Source: Spirometra erinaceieuropaei
Lineage: Eukaryota; Platyhelminthes; Cestoda; Diphyllobothriidea; Diphyllobothriidae
Length of the DNA stretch: 64,000 bases
NCBI GenBank assembly: GCA_902702965.1
Contig: CACRXP010000067.1
Span: 459,966-523,965, forward strand
Direction: 5' to 3'
Shown here: piece by piece, positions 45,400 to 56,770 of the stretch
Position numbering within the stretch: position 1 is the stretch's first letter
Layout: the number at the start of each line of letters is the position of its first letter
The notes under the pieces: generated by a model
What the model saw: only the letters and a program-made list of their open reading frames with translations
What the model was told of the DNA's origin: nothing
Database searches by the model: none
Translations under genes and position numbers: made by a program

Positions 45400-46520
45400 G
45401 CCTTAGTCCTGTTTTACGACCCAAGCCAACAAGGAAGGCAAACACCTGTGGTCGTCGCAGAAAACGTCAGTCAGGCGGTTGACGCCAGGTCCAGTAAAAA
45501 TGATTCCTTTCGCCAAATTCGAAAGATAATGGCAAAGTCGCCCAGGGATGGCCGGAACCAATATTGGGCTGAAATAGCGACCTCTATGGAACAGGCCTTG
45601 AACGTTGGTGACATTCAAAACCTCCATCAACTTATCTGCCGGATTATCGGCCAGCCCTCTACACTGAGTGACTCATTTAGCGACGTGAATGGCGGCTTTA
45701 TTTCCGACAACTCGGCCAAAGTCAGGCGCTGACGTGAGCACTTATAGCACCATCTCAACTTCGATACCCAACCCACCTCGCCCTTCCTCTTCCCTGCAAC
45801 ACAGTTTCTTCCCTTCAGCCTTTGTAGTGCCATGCGATCCCGCTTCAAAAAGAAAGTTCGCCGATGCCCTGCGAAAGCTACGCAGCGACAATGCACCCGG
45901 AATGGACGCTACACTACAAACCTTGTGTCGAAACTCTGGGGCCCTTGTTCCATGAGGTTATCAAACAAGCGTAGATAAACTAGGTCACCCCTGATGACTG
46001 GGGCTTAGACATCCATGTACCCATTCTAAATAACGAAGATAAGACGAGATGCGAGAACTACCGCGGCATAAGTGTCATCGAAATTGTTGCAAAGATCTTT
46101 GCTATTGTCCTACTCAAACGACTTCAGGCTGCCCCTGACTCCAGGACGAGGCCTAACGAAGACGGATTTCGAGCTGGGCTTGGATATGCGGACAAGGTAC
46201 TCACATTAAGGCGGATTCTCTAACTTCGTCATAGATACCTGCAACCGACGGCCGTCTGCTTCATTGTTTTGCCGCTGAGTCAGTATGGCGGATAAAAGCG
46301 CTAGATTGTGTACTGCCAAAACTCATCGCCATGATCAAGGCCTATTATCAACAACAGTTTTTTCCCGATAGTTTGGTATTCGGTCTGTCGCTCGGCAGTG
46401 TTTTATCCTGTCGCCCATTATTTTCAACTACGCAATTGACTGGATTCTAGGGAGGGCGGCAACGAAGGCTGTGTCGGAGGACAAATACCACGTATAATAC
46501 ATGAGCAGCTCGCTAAGAGT
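45400..46520 (+). mobile_element. RTE-like LINE fragment (RT, 5'-truncated)
   Basis: The region between endonuclease and RT reads RDGRNQYWAEIATSMEQAL, HQLICRIIGQPSTLSD and DVNGGFISDNSAKVRR (45440-45730). The RT starts LRKLRSDNAPGMDA (45870) and continues, through frame changes, as VTPDDWGLDIHVPILNN, KTRCENYRGISVIEIVAKIF, LLKRLQAAPDSRTRPNEDGF and TLRRIL (46220). PIIFNYAIDWILGRA-type residues survive near 46420-46460. 'ENYRGIS...KIFA' and 'SPIxFNYAIDWIL' are characteristic of RTE-type flatworm elements as I know them. The endonuclease is missing and the catalytic aspartate boxes were not found intact. Confidence 0.8.
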
Positions 46521-46770
46521 GCAACCAGCCAGACGCAGACCGCCGTTTCACGGTCGTTACCGATCGCCAGTACGCCATAGGCCTTATGAAGTCAGGTATA
46601 TAGGCATGTCAATTGGACGTTTGACCCTCAACGTTTTGGCTGGCATCTCACTCAAACCCATTCTGTCCGCCCGTTAGCTTGCTACTGGCGACAACGAACG
46701 CTGTGTCGGAGGACACATACCACATATAAAACATGAGCAGCTCGCTAAGAGTGCAACATGCCGAGCAGAC
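46455..46770. repeat. Direct repeat (~80 bp) flanking ~150 bp
   Basis: 'gctgtgtcggaggaca' followed by 'ataccac.tataa.acatgagcagctcgctaagagtgcaac' occurs at about 46468-46535 and again at about 46690-46755, nearly identical. The intervening ~150 bp are unique. It is either an internal duplication in the RTE fragment or the flanks of an insertion. Confidence 0.85.
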
Positions 46771-47615
46771 TATCCCGGTCAATCAGCACCGTACACCCCA
46801 CTGGATATTGATCCAATAACGTCTAGTACCACATGTCAGCCTACTCAATAATTATAAGTAGCAGTGATGCCGGCGTTTTGTTTCAGCAATGTAATTTCAT
46901 CACGCTGTGTGCCTGTATGTTGCCGGTAAAGTCAAAACCAAAGATATTACCGCTGCGCGACATTATATCTGGCTGTTTTATTTTGCAAAACGCAGGGGTT
47001 CTAATTTAGTAAAAGCCGCAGCAGTTTGGTAGCTGATGTTTTTCTCAGCCTGGAGTCATTTTGCAGTTTGCTGTGCTGCTATGAGAAATGCGGTCGTTTG
47101 AAGCAAACTATTTCCATCTTAATATAAGCTGGCAACTTGCGAAGAAAACGCCAGCAGGTTTTCGCCCTGTAGCTTTTGCATAAATTTCGAAGGATGGGAT
47201 CTACGGGAACTAAAGAGATAATCTTTGAAATTATATGCCTCAGACACTACGCTGAGACGTTTGTGGTGCAAAGTCATAGGCCTTATGCATCGCAGACGCA
47301 TGGTGAAAGAAGATCTAATCTGAACTTCTAGTTGGAGCTTAACATTCATATTTAGTTAAAAAACCACCATTTGCTCTGCTTTGGCTGGGAAATCGGACAA
47401 TTGCATAGGGTTTTAATCCATTGTTCGTTTGCGCCCAAGTTGCACGTGCGCCAGCCCGGAATAGCCTGCGACCTGTGTTGTTATTTTGACCACACATATT
47501 CTAAAAGAAATAAAAAAGCGCAACACACGACTACATGACGTTGAAAGTCGTTTTCGCAGCCGATAATAGCAGATCGATTTTCCGTCGAGTAATGCTTATC
47601 CCACCTATTCCTTGT
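46771..47615. other. No gene recognised
   Basis: A 76-codon minus-strand frame at 47119-47349 has no motif. No repeat match. Confidence 0.4.
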
Positions 47616-48526
47616 GTGAATGAACGCGGCAGGCGCACTATATACTGGGGATAAGGATCGGTGGGAATGCGTTCTCAGAGCTATATGACGATTCCAGTAA
47701 GCTATCTTCTTGGATACTCACTGACATCATGATCTGCTGACCTTGAAATCTGCCCCTCTTCATCCTATTATTTTAATTTATTTGCACTTGTACATGCATT
47801 TGCTTAAAATTAACGAAATAATGAACATAAGTCTACCGGTCTCCTCTTGCTGTCGTGGATTCGAATCCCGCCGAGGCACCGAGTTTTTCGCAGGTGGCTT
47901 TAAGTGCATCATTTGAAATCCGCAAAAACACCTCTGAAACATCTATTTGTACATTGTGGGTGTGCAGTAATTTATCAATAATTGGTTCTTGAAATTAGCC
48001 GTGGAACTGCGGATAGGTTTCTTTGTTATATGAAAGAAGTGTCATCGCAACATGATGTAGTAATAAGAAAGAAACAGTTTTATTGGAAGATGGTCATAAG
48101 AGTGTCCGGATCCATCAATATGCAATCGCATAATACAATATTCTCTGTATTTAGATTCGTGAGTATTGAACGTGTAGACATTAGCGCATACTCCAAGACG
48201 ACAACAATTTTATGGAGATCTCTTCTTGAAAACGCAAATTATCGTTAAATTGTGGAAGTTAGGACTTCTGCTGAGGCAGTACCTGAAACAGATATCAACA
48301 AAAGACGCAGTAACTTTACATTGGAATATCAAGAAAAAGTGTGCACCCAAAGTTCGTTAGCCCTAATTAACGATGCTTCTGAAGTACTACAAGGAATGGA
48401 ACTGCGAAATGTACATTTACTTGACGTTGACAGGAATTTTCTTAGCACAACCATATTTGTCCATTCTCGACTCATACTGTCAGGTCCGTTTTCTTCCAGG
48501 TTATGCTCATCTCATGTGACCTTCGC
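47616..48526. repeat. Tandem duplication T2, unit 1 (911 bp period)
   Basis: 'gtgaatgaacg' starts this unit at 47616 and unit 2 at 48527. Further anchors keep the offset: 'ctgaccttgaaatctgcccct' (about 47738 and 48668) and 'gcatactccaa' (48186 and 49095, offset 909). Unit 1 contains a B-box-like 'ggattcgaatccc' (47857-47869) and a SINE-B tail sequence, which is not recognisable in unit 2 although the lengths agree. Confidence 0.9.
47855..47950 (+). repeat. SINE-B 3' part (B box to tail)
   Basis: 'ggattcgaatcccgccgagg' (a tRNA B-box-like word), then 'atttgaaatccgcaaaaaca' and 'cctctgaaacatct'. The same tail occurs at 59960-59990 ('atttgaaatctgccaaaaca', 'ccgttgatagat') downstream of a tRNA-like head. 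The A box is not preserved here. Confidence 0.6.
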
Positions 48527-49300
48527 GTGAATGAACGTGGCAGGCGATTTATATACTGATGACACAGTCCTTTACGTAGTAGTGAAACGTGGAAGTGCGT
48601 ACACAGAGTGATTTAACGATTACTGTAAGCTATCTTCCTTGATACTCATTAGTAGCATGATCGGCTGACCTTGAAATCTGCCCCTGTTCAACTCCTTATT
48701 CTAATATATTCGCACTTGCCTAAGCATTTCCTAAGACGTTAGGGGAGGTGAAACAAAAGTCTATCGGTTTCTAGAACAAAGCGAGCTCCGTGCGGATGTC
48801 GAAGATCACAAACAGGCAACTTACCACGAGACCGAAGTCGGGCAAGTTATAAGTGAAGAGACAAACATATATTTGTTCATCGTATTTGACGATAAGTAAT
48901 TGCCGAACACATCCGCGGCACTGCGGATATGTTCTGAAGGAACTGCCATTGCTGCATGAGATAGGGAAAAGACAGAAAGAATTGCATTCAGAATGTTTAA
49001 AAGAGTGCCGGAATTCATAAACATTCAATCGCATAGTAGAATATTCTCTGTAATTCGCCTCGTAAAAAGCAAACTTCGCAAGTCTGGACACAAGCGCATA
49101 CTCCAAAATGAAACAACTTTATGGAGACCTCTTCATACCAGCACAAACTTTAGTTAAATTTTGGAAGTTCGGACATTTTTTGAGGTTGTTTCTGGAACAG
49201 ATATCAACGAAAGACACAACTGTTTTGCATTGGAATATCAGGAAATGCTTCTGAAGTACAACAATCTGATTGTCCTGTCGACTGTACATTCTTAACATAC
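48527..49300. repeat. Tandem duplication T2, unit 2
   Basis: Second unit of the 911-bp duplication, readable to about 49270 ('atgcttctgaagta' in both). The copies differ by scattered substitutions and small indels. A 111-codon minus-strand frame (48771-49106) is not open in unit 1, so it is not conserved coding sequence. Confidence 0.88.
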
Positions 49301-50199
49301 TGCAAATGTTCCAGAGGGATACACATGCGATTGTGAAAGCGACGGGTCCTACTAAAAGGGTAGCGTATCTGGAAAACATATCATCTAATCAATTTTTTTA
49401 TAATGGTTGAAGAAAATATAGAAGACAATTTATTAATATCAAATCGTCCGCTAATTCTGGCGAATTTACTTGTCCCCCCAAGCCGGCCACGTGGTAAATG
49501 CGCTGGACCAACACGGAGGCCATATTAGACTACAGCAGACGGTATCAGCTTCGCGCACTGTAACAAATGCCAGCATTTGGGGGTGCGGTGGCAGACCCGG
49601 TTGCCGGTAGACGTCGAGCAAACTAGGACCCCTGCCGCCCCCCATTGTGGTTGTTGTGTAAAAACCTGGCCATTTGCTGTGTGGACTAGAGAGTGTGGAG
49701 GGGAACACCAAAATGCGGTCTCGACCGCACCATCCACCTGCGCCCACCCCGGTCTCCGGCCATCTTCAAATTTTCTTGACACCGGTTGCAGGTGGGGAAG
49801 AAGGATGGGGTGCGGTAGATGCTGTGGAAGTCTACTGTCAGTATAAATTACATTTTCGCACAAGTCACCATCCCTGCTACCGCCCCGTTGTGGAGCACGC
49901 GGTGCACATCGCAGAAATCGGCGATCGAACTATTGGTGGGTACAGAAAAATTGGCGGACGAGCGAACAAATCCTATAATCAAACGTCCTCACAGACATTG
50001 AAAGAAATGCACAAGTGTGGTTTTTGATGATTGTTCAGGAAGCTTTCTGGCAAGCCCAGAAGTGCATGTCGGCCTGCTCTCAGCACGATGTCTTCACTAT
50101 AACCAATATTATTATCTCAAATAGGATACTACATAAAATGACTCCTTCCGTGGCGATGCCTTTACCCCCTCGAGAGTCCCCACTCATCTGTATGATTTA
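49301..50199. other. GC-rich block, no gene recognised
   Basis: About 49480-49850 is GC-rich with overlapping open frames on both strands, without motifs. Probably an unrecognised repeat or a composition island. Confidence 0.35.
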
Positions 50200-50434
50200 G
50201 TGGCAGCTGTCTTTGGTGGTGAGGAGAAGGCCACAGTATTTGTCGGCGTTTGTACGCTTTAAACGACGCTGTCGCGACTGTGAAAGTATCACTATCTTTT
50301 GTTGTTGCCGCTGCTGCTGTTGCTACTGTTGCCCGGTAAGGTAAGGCGGGTCGAGTGGCCAGACGTGCTCACACCACGGCAAAATCCGCAGACAGCCTTC
50401 ATCAGAAATTGACACTCCAACTCAGCTGACGTAT
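50200..50434. repeat. Repeat R2, copy 1 (~235 bp)
   Basis: 'ggcagctgtctttggtggt', 'cgtttgtacgctttaaacgacgctgtcgcgac' and 'gtaaggcgggtcgag' recur at 50435-50690 and 52845-53090. Copy 1 and copy 2 are in tandem. Confidence 0.85.
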
Positions 50435-52844
50435 TTTGTGCTGGCTGCTCTTGGTGGTGGCTGGAGATTTCAGGTGCACCTCCCAGTTGTTACCAGCGTA
50501 TGTAAGCGTGAAACAACGCTGTCGCGGCTATGGCAGGATTACCATCATTTGCTGCGGCTGCTAATGTCTGGTCAGGTCAGGTTAGGCGGGTCGAGCTGTC
50601 AGCTTTGTTCACTTCACAGCAAAACCCACTGGCAGCCATGTCTATCCAGGTGTCTTCTGTCTGCGCCGTCTGCATACGCCTTTGTACGCAGGCACGATCA
50701 GAAGACTGGTACGTGCTTACGCAGACGGACGCTATTCATACACACCTAGCGACTACACACACAGCTTGTTCTCCCACTTGGTTAGACGGGGTAATTCACA
50801 AAAACACTCCAAATCAGACATCTGTAAGGCCTCAGTCAGCCCGCAGCACAGACCACGAGAGCAGATTTGGATTCAAAGCGTGCAGACCATTTTGTCTTCA
50901 GTATTTAATGTGACATAGGCAACACTCTGGAGTACTGAAATCTGAAGTAGTTGGATGTCGTCCACAGAGTGTTAACGATTCCGTGGTGGAGAGAATGAGA
51001 TATGGGTTTGAAGTACCTGATTTGTACAATCATTATGCGTCGTTCGATGCAATAATTTTGGAAACAACTCATGTGCAACTCAGGTGGCGTTTTAAGGGGG
51101 GATGATTCGACCGCTGAAACATGACCTTTATTATTTTAATATTTCGGATTCACGCTTGAACCTGTCATCAGTGGCAACATTAGATACGGCCAATTCATGC
51201 ATAAGACGCTGGGGTGATTACAAGTAGCAGTGGATGTGCTACCGCTAACCAAGGAAAAATAACCTACCACTAATATATTAGTGGCAACATTCGGGTTGCA
51301 GCGATGTCACACTCCCTGCGGTCTAGCATTTTAACCTGATGCTGCCTCTGATGATGGATACTAGTATGGATTCGAAACGTCAAGCAAGTAAAGGTTGTTT
51401 TGCAGCCAGCACAAGTCACCGCAGCTGACTGTGAGTGTCAAGTCGACGAACGTCGCGGTAGAGACGGCGTTCTTTCAGGTAGTTGCTGCATCATCATTAA
51501 AAACTACATTCTTTGTTTGCTTTCAGACTTCATCTGGAAACATCTAGTCCTTTTTCACTGTTTTCAAGTCATTCCGTCATCGTTATCTTTGGCATACGTT
51601 TTGCAGACCTTCTGACGTGACGCCGACCTGTATTTTTCGCTCACATTCATTTTCCCTTCGTGCGTCATTGGCCTTTTGCGTGTAGACAGATCTCTGCTTT
51701 ACGTGTTAAGCAGACGTGTGCTAATACTTTCCAACATTTCGTACCATGAAACTAGAGATATTATGTGCCATGGACACTTAGACTTCCCTGGTTGAATCAT
51801 GACGTGTGGTGTCGCTAATCAAACCGTCACAATCTGAACCATCCTCAGTTTTATGAGAATAAATCAAAGAATTCAGAGCAGTGTATATTACATGCATACA
51901 AATTCCGTCCTTGAATTCGGTGCTTTGTGCTGGACAAATAAGTTTGCATGCCTTTCGGACAGGAGGTTTACATAAGCAAAAACATCAAGGGGCACGTAAG
52001 GTTAAGGTGAGTTTAACTGTTTGGTAGTACCTTATTGGTAGTACGTCCCGTCTTAAATGGTGACCGCAAGAAGTACGATTAAGGCGTGATGCCGCAATGT
52101 CAATATAGTGTCAAAATTACAATGTAGGCCCAATTCAAACATAATTGCGCCCTCTTTCCATGCATCAGGAAGATTGATCACAAGGATTCAGTTAGTTCTT
52201 TTGCTAGTGAACTGAAATCTCATTCGCAAATGCATAAATGAGCCAATGATGAATTTGACTTAAACCAATGTAATTTCCTAGTACGAAGACCTCTATGTTT
52301 GTCTAGTCACTAAGCTCATTTCCATCATTTTGCCCTTACTCTTTATCTCATAGTTGTAAAATCGTCTATGCTTATTCATTCAGGATTCAAGGATTAGGGA
52401 ATTATACTTATTGTTTCCTAAAATCTAGCCTTAGTGGCATTCAGGTCCACGAGCTAAAAGCGAGCTGGCCGGATTTTACCATCATTAAGAACGACAGCAA
52501 GTCAGATGGTTGATCGCATTAATGAGTTATAAAGCAGGTGGTATTCCAATGTGCACAAAAAATTATCGACGATAAATACAATCGTACACTTATTTTTATA
52601 TAGGTGTTGCTTAGGCACTCATATATTTCGTTGCAAAAGATTATGTCTTCTTGGAACGTAAATTTTGATTTAGTTACGCACGCCGCAGTTTAATATGCAA
52701 AGTTCGGTATGGGTCAATTCGCGCAAAGCTTTAGATATTTGTCGGTTTTCAAAGCAATATATATTTGCATTTCACCAACAAACACAGCATTTTAATAAAG
52801 TGATGCATTCCTCAGCCATCGAGAATCCTACTCAGCTTATATAG
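50435..52844. repeat. Tandem duplication T3, unit 1 (2.4 kb)
   Basis: Starts with repeat R2 copy 2 ('tttgtgctggctgctcttgg' at 50435) and recurs from 52845, period 2410 bp. Anchors: 'tacgtcccgtcttaaatgg' at 52042 (54437 in unit 2, offset 2395), 'atgcatcaggaagattg', 'gcagtttaatatgcaaag' near 52690. Contains the foldback element at 51118-51395. No conserved coding frame was seen between units. Confidence 0.92.
51118..51395. mobile_element. Foldback element F, copy 1, with CTGATGA modules in both arms
   Basis: The left arm read on the minus strand is 'ctgatgacaggttcaagcg' then 'tgaatccgaaatattaaaat' then 'aataaaggtcatg' (51171-51118). The right arm on the plus strand is 'ctgatgatggatactagtat', 'ggattcgaaacgtcaagcaa' (51348-51380). 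The arms are thus inverted copies of a hammerhead-like module. The centre includes 'cccagcgtcttatgcatgaa' (minus), matched by copy 2 at 60 kb. About 280 bp, too short for a protein; a non-autonomous element, probably PLE-related because the module also lies at 40.1 kb. Confidence 0.6.
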
Positions 52845-55530
52845 TTTGTGCTGGCTGCTCTTGGTGGTGGCTAAAGATTCCAGGTTCCCGTCCCACTTGT
52901 TACCAGCGTTTGTACGTGTTAAACAACGCTGTAGCGACAGTGGCAGGATCATTTTCGTTTGTCATCGCAGCTGCTGCTCACAGCTCAGCTCAGGTTAGGT
53001 CAGGCGGATCGAGCTGTCGAACGTGCTCATCTCACAGGAAAATTGATCGACATCTATGCCTGTCCATGCGTCTACTGTCTGTCTGAACCAGATGTCAAAG
53101 AAAAGCACAGTGGTTTGCACTGGGATGTCGTGGAAAAATGTGCATCTTTAGCTCATTGCCTTTAAACAGGAATGATTCTCAAGAACTGCAGCTGGCTCCT
53201 CATTTCAATCAAACATCCATATTGCTCAGAAGTATTCCAGAGTTAAAAAGACAACGGGTCCCGTCAACAAATCATAATAGCTGCAGAACGTTTAAGTTAT
53301 CTAACCTTTTATTTCATAGAAGAAAGTACAAGGATGTTTCTATAGTATCACAATTAGCTTCTCATTTTAATCAAACCAATTTTAGTGCATATATACCAAA
53401 GACCTACCGAATGAAGTGTACACCTACAACAAGTTAGAAATCCTCATCTATGTTTCTAATAGGGATAGTGGATTAGCAAACAGGCGCATAAGTCCTAAAA
53501 TAAATTACCATCGCAGCCGTCGAATGCTACAGTGAATATGCCACCGCAAACCTATGGACAATAACCTATCCCATAAATTCGCACATGACCGCCATGTGTC
53601 CGTTAATAGATAGATGGCCTATATTCGGGTCTGTGGTCGCAGAACGTTTACGCCCCCATTGCATTGTGGGACGTGAGAATCATGCATTAATTAACCCTGT
53701 TCGATGCTGCCTCTAATGATGGATGTTAGCATGAACGCGTAATGTCAAGCAAATTAAGTTTATTTTGCAGCCAGTACAAACTTCTTTATGTGAGTGTGAG
53801 TCTAAAGGAGATGAACAAAACGCTATAGACGGAGTTCTTTAATGTGATTTCTGCGTAATCAGTAAAAACTACAGTTTGTGTGGTGTCGAACTTGATCTGG
53901 AAATGTTTAGTTCGTTTTCACTATTTTTCCGTTATTCCGTTTTCATTTTCATTTGTATATTTTTTGCAGACGTGCTGACAATACGCTGCAGAAATTGCTT
54001 TTATGCAGCCCTGTAATTTCCGCTCACATGCTCAGTTTGCAATCTTGACCGTTCGTGCGCCATTGGCCCTTTACATGTGGACACATTACAGCTTGACTTG
54101 TTTAGCAATTGTGTGTTTATACTTTTTAATATTTTGCTCCATAAAAGTAGGACTGCTGTGTGTTATGAAAATTTAGACTTCCCTAATGTAAGTATGGCGT
54201 ATTGCGTCAGTTCTTAAGCCTTCACTACATGAACCATTATCAGTTGTATGAGGAAAGATCGAAGATCTAAGAGCGGTGTGTGTTTCTTGCACAAAAATGT
54301 TCCGTCTTCGAAATGTGATTATGTGCGAACAATTTAGTTAACATGCGTTTCTGACAGGAGGTTTATTAGAAAATAAACATCTAGGAGCACGTGAGGATGG
54401 AGTGAGTTTAAAGTTTTGGTAGAACCTTCTTGGTAGTACGTCCCGTCTTAAATGGCGACAGCAAGAAGTACGATTAACCGTGATGTTGCAATGCCAATAT
54501 GGTGCAAAAACTCAAATTGGGCTCAATCTAACCATAATTGCATCCTTTTTCTATGCATCAGGAAGATTGTTGATGAGAATTCAGCTAATTCTTCTGCTAG
54601 TGAACTGCATTAGCAAAAGCCTAAATGAGTCCGCAATGCGCGAGAAATTGGCTGTGGGAGCTGTATCCAAGGAATACCTCGAGCATTTGAGACTGTTAAA
54701 TTTTCCTGGGAAGTTTCCCGACAGAAACGCGGCAAGCTCGTAGGCTCGTAGATTGCCAAACTGTTCCTCACTAATAACACTCACTCTTCTTATCTCGCTT
54801 TGCTGAGACATGGGGACAAGCACCTCGCTTACTAAAAGGGGTCTTGTGCTAGACTCCAGGTGGGGTCCATATTCCGTCCCTTTGTATTCACCCAGACCTT
54901 AAATGGGACCCTGTATTCACAAGGAAATCGACGCTTTGCTATTTTTTGTGGTGAAGGTGTTTCTTTTCTCATGCCATCCCTGCATTCTCATGAAACCGGC
55001 TAATCTTCCCTGACAGTTATCATGGGGCAAATTTCGTATACACACTTGGAGACGTTCATTTGTTAATAGAGCACGTTAAATAGCAAAATTTAAGGTGCCG
55101 TGCAATATAAAAAAACACAATTAGCCTAAGCCAATTTGATATAATAATTAAAAAGGCTGCTATATTTGACTTGTCATTTAGCTCTTTTCTATCATTCTGC
55201 CCTAAGTTATAGATTTATCATGGAAATACTCTGTCCAATGATTAGTTTTCCAGCACGACTTAATTAAACTTTTCAAAACGATAGCGCATGTCGGATTTGT
55301 GGTTGACGTTTCATGAGTTAGCCCAACTTCTGCAGGTGCCTGCTTAAACACTCAATTATTTCGTCGAAAGACCTAACGCCTTCTATGAATGTAAATTTTG
55401 ATTAATTTATACACGCTGCAGTTTAGTATGCAAAGTTTGTAATGTATCGCTACGTGCGAAGTTTTGATTTTTGTCGGTATGTAAGGCAATTTTATTTCCG
55501 TTTCACCTACTAACACAGCTGAGCAATAAA
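52845..55530. repeat. Tandem duplication T3, unit 2 (2.7 kb with insertion)
   Basis: Second unit of the 2.4-kb duplication, starting with repeat R2 copy 3. It lacks the left arm of the foldback element but keeps a decayed right arm (53709-53750, 'ctaatgatggatgttagcat'). It carries about 0.47 kb of extra sequence between about 54630 and 55160, shown by the offset rising from ~2391 to ~2867. It ends near 'acacagctgagcaataaagc', matching unit 1 'acacagcattttaataaagt'. Contains a short local repeat, 'ctcatttcaatcaaac' / 'ctcattttaatcaaac', at 53199 and 53361. Confidence 0.9.
54630..55160. other. Extra ~0.47 kb in unit 2 of T3
   Basis: Sequence present in unit 2 and absent in unit 1, so an insertion (or a loss from unit 1). 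It holds part of two short overlapping open frames (54480-54823) and no recognised motif, tail or terminal repeat. Confidence 0.55.
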
Positions 55531-55689
55531 GCGCGTGTTACCAGATGAATACATTTATTGTATAACGTTACATACTAAATTAATCGCAATATACGCGGCT
55601 GAATATATTTTGTACGACGTCAGGTTTGTTCTGCTTATTAAACAGCACACAGATCATGTGAAACAAGAATAGAACAATGCGATGGCAGA

Positions 55690-55920
55690 CGCCTTAGACG
55701 CAAGCTGGTCCAGTGAGTTAAGCGCATCACGCCTCCATGAAGTTAGTCCCTTCCAACGCGGTCCGTGGACATTCAGAACAATGCCATTAAAGACGAATCC
55801 GTTGAAATGCAACAGCTCGCGTTCTGCCAGTGCGCTGGATGCAAGTAGGAAGTCTGCAATCGCGACCACATTTTCCACGTCAAAGTCGAATTCGTCAATA
55901 CTTGCAGGTTGAAAGAACAT
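55690..55920 (-). CDS. Candidate exon, unknown protein
   Basis: The minus strand reads an acidic then hydrophobic, well balanced stretch: SIDEFDFDVENVVAIADFLL, ASSALAERELLHFNG, then LNVHGPRWKGLTSWRRDALN and SLDQLASKASAIALF. Before it stands 'ttctttcaacctgcaag', a possible acceptor; a GTAAG also occurs at about 55946. No domain is recognised, and it lies outside all repeats I found. The frame is 94 codons if read from its first ATG. It could be an exon of the same gene as the next stretch upstream (56.4-56.8 kb). The opposite strand is also open over part of the interval, which weakens the case. Confidence 0.35.
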
Positions 55921-56338
55921 TGCTACGATAGGATGCATTCTTACCTATAATACAATTATAAAACACAGACGGAATGATGATACTTGAACACATTTTGATG
56001 GATACTCCTTGGAGGCAGGTGTCTTATCACTAAGTTCCTAATTCAAAATCTAGAGACTCTGGTATGATTATGACAGAATTTGAACCGAGAATTGTATTAG
56101 CGTAGTACAAATTATTATGCTGGATTTCTTAATTGAAAGGTATTAGGCTTTGTAAACGGCGGAATCATTTATTTCCTGTCAATTTGTTTTCAGAACAGTA
56201 GATGAAATTACTGGTGACCACATCAAACAAACAAATTCAAAAATTTTGGGAAAATTGATAGGTAACTTCCAGTTGAAATTCTAAAAGTAAAAATGACTAA
56301 GTATGATTTTATAAAGCCACATAAGTACTCGCGTGGTT

Positions 56339-56770
56339 TTATTGAACCACCGTTTCAATCTTAAAATATAAACTGTGGTTTTCTACCTTGTTTATAGGGG
56401 CTAGATCTAAATAGATATTTGCGAATGCAGGATGGCAAAAATAGCAAGTCGCTTTGCTTACTGTGTACAGAAGACGAATGCGCATCCGGGGAAATGTTAC
56501 ATTGCATTCTAATCTGAGGGTGTGTGCCTCAACCGTCTGGGACTGAATATAGCAGTGATGTATTATTGGTTCCGACAAAACACGAATGATTAATTTGGTG
56601 GTGCTATCTCCCCCGTGCATTTTCTGGGCTCTAAACACAGTATTTCCGTGAAATCGATCCAACAGGATGTCGGCAAGGCGCAAGTGCTCACCGATACGCG
56701 GACAGGATGATACTGCTGAAAATTCGACAAATATGCTCTCATACTTAGTAGCAAGGCCGTGTAAAGGCAA
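56339..56770 (-). CDS. Candidate exon, unknown protein
   Basis: A 143-codon open frame with ordinary protein composition: LATKYESIFVEFSAVSSC, GEHLRLADILLDRFHGN, then DSTTKLIIRVLSEPI and LRLECNVTFPRMRIRLLYT. An ACA|GTAAGC donor-like site follows LLYT near 56457, so the true exon might stop there. No motif is recognised; an apparent likeness to the start of a class III cyclase domain (VEFSAV...LADILLDRF) does not continue and was not accepted. No repeat copy exists in the window. Confidence 0.35.
   Translation of the reverse strand: MPLHGLATKYESIFVEFSAVSSCPRIGEHLRLADILLDRFHGNTVFRAQKMHGGDSTTKLIIRVLSEPIIHHCYIQSQTVEAHTLRLECNVTFPRMRIRLLYTVSKATCYFCHPAFANIYLDLAPINKVENHSLYFKIETVVQ

Noticed and set aside
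48545..48590. Reverse-transcriptase-like residues YTDDTVLYVVVK in unit 2 of the 911-bp duplication
   Set aside because: The frame stops soon after, nothing before it looks like RT, and the corresponding part of unit 1 does not encode it. Probably chance or too decayed to support.
49466..49863. Long overlapping open frames on both strands
   Set aside because: Explained by the locally high GC content, which reduces stops; no motif and no agreement with a splice pattern.
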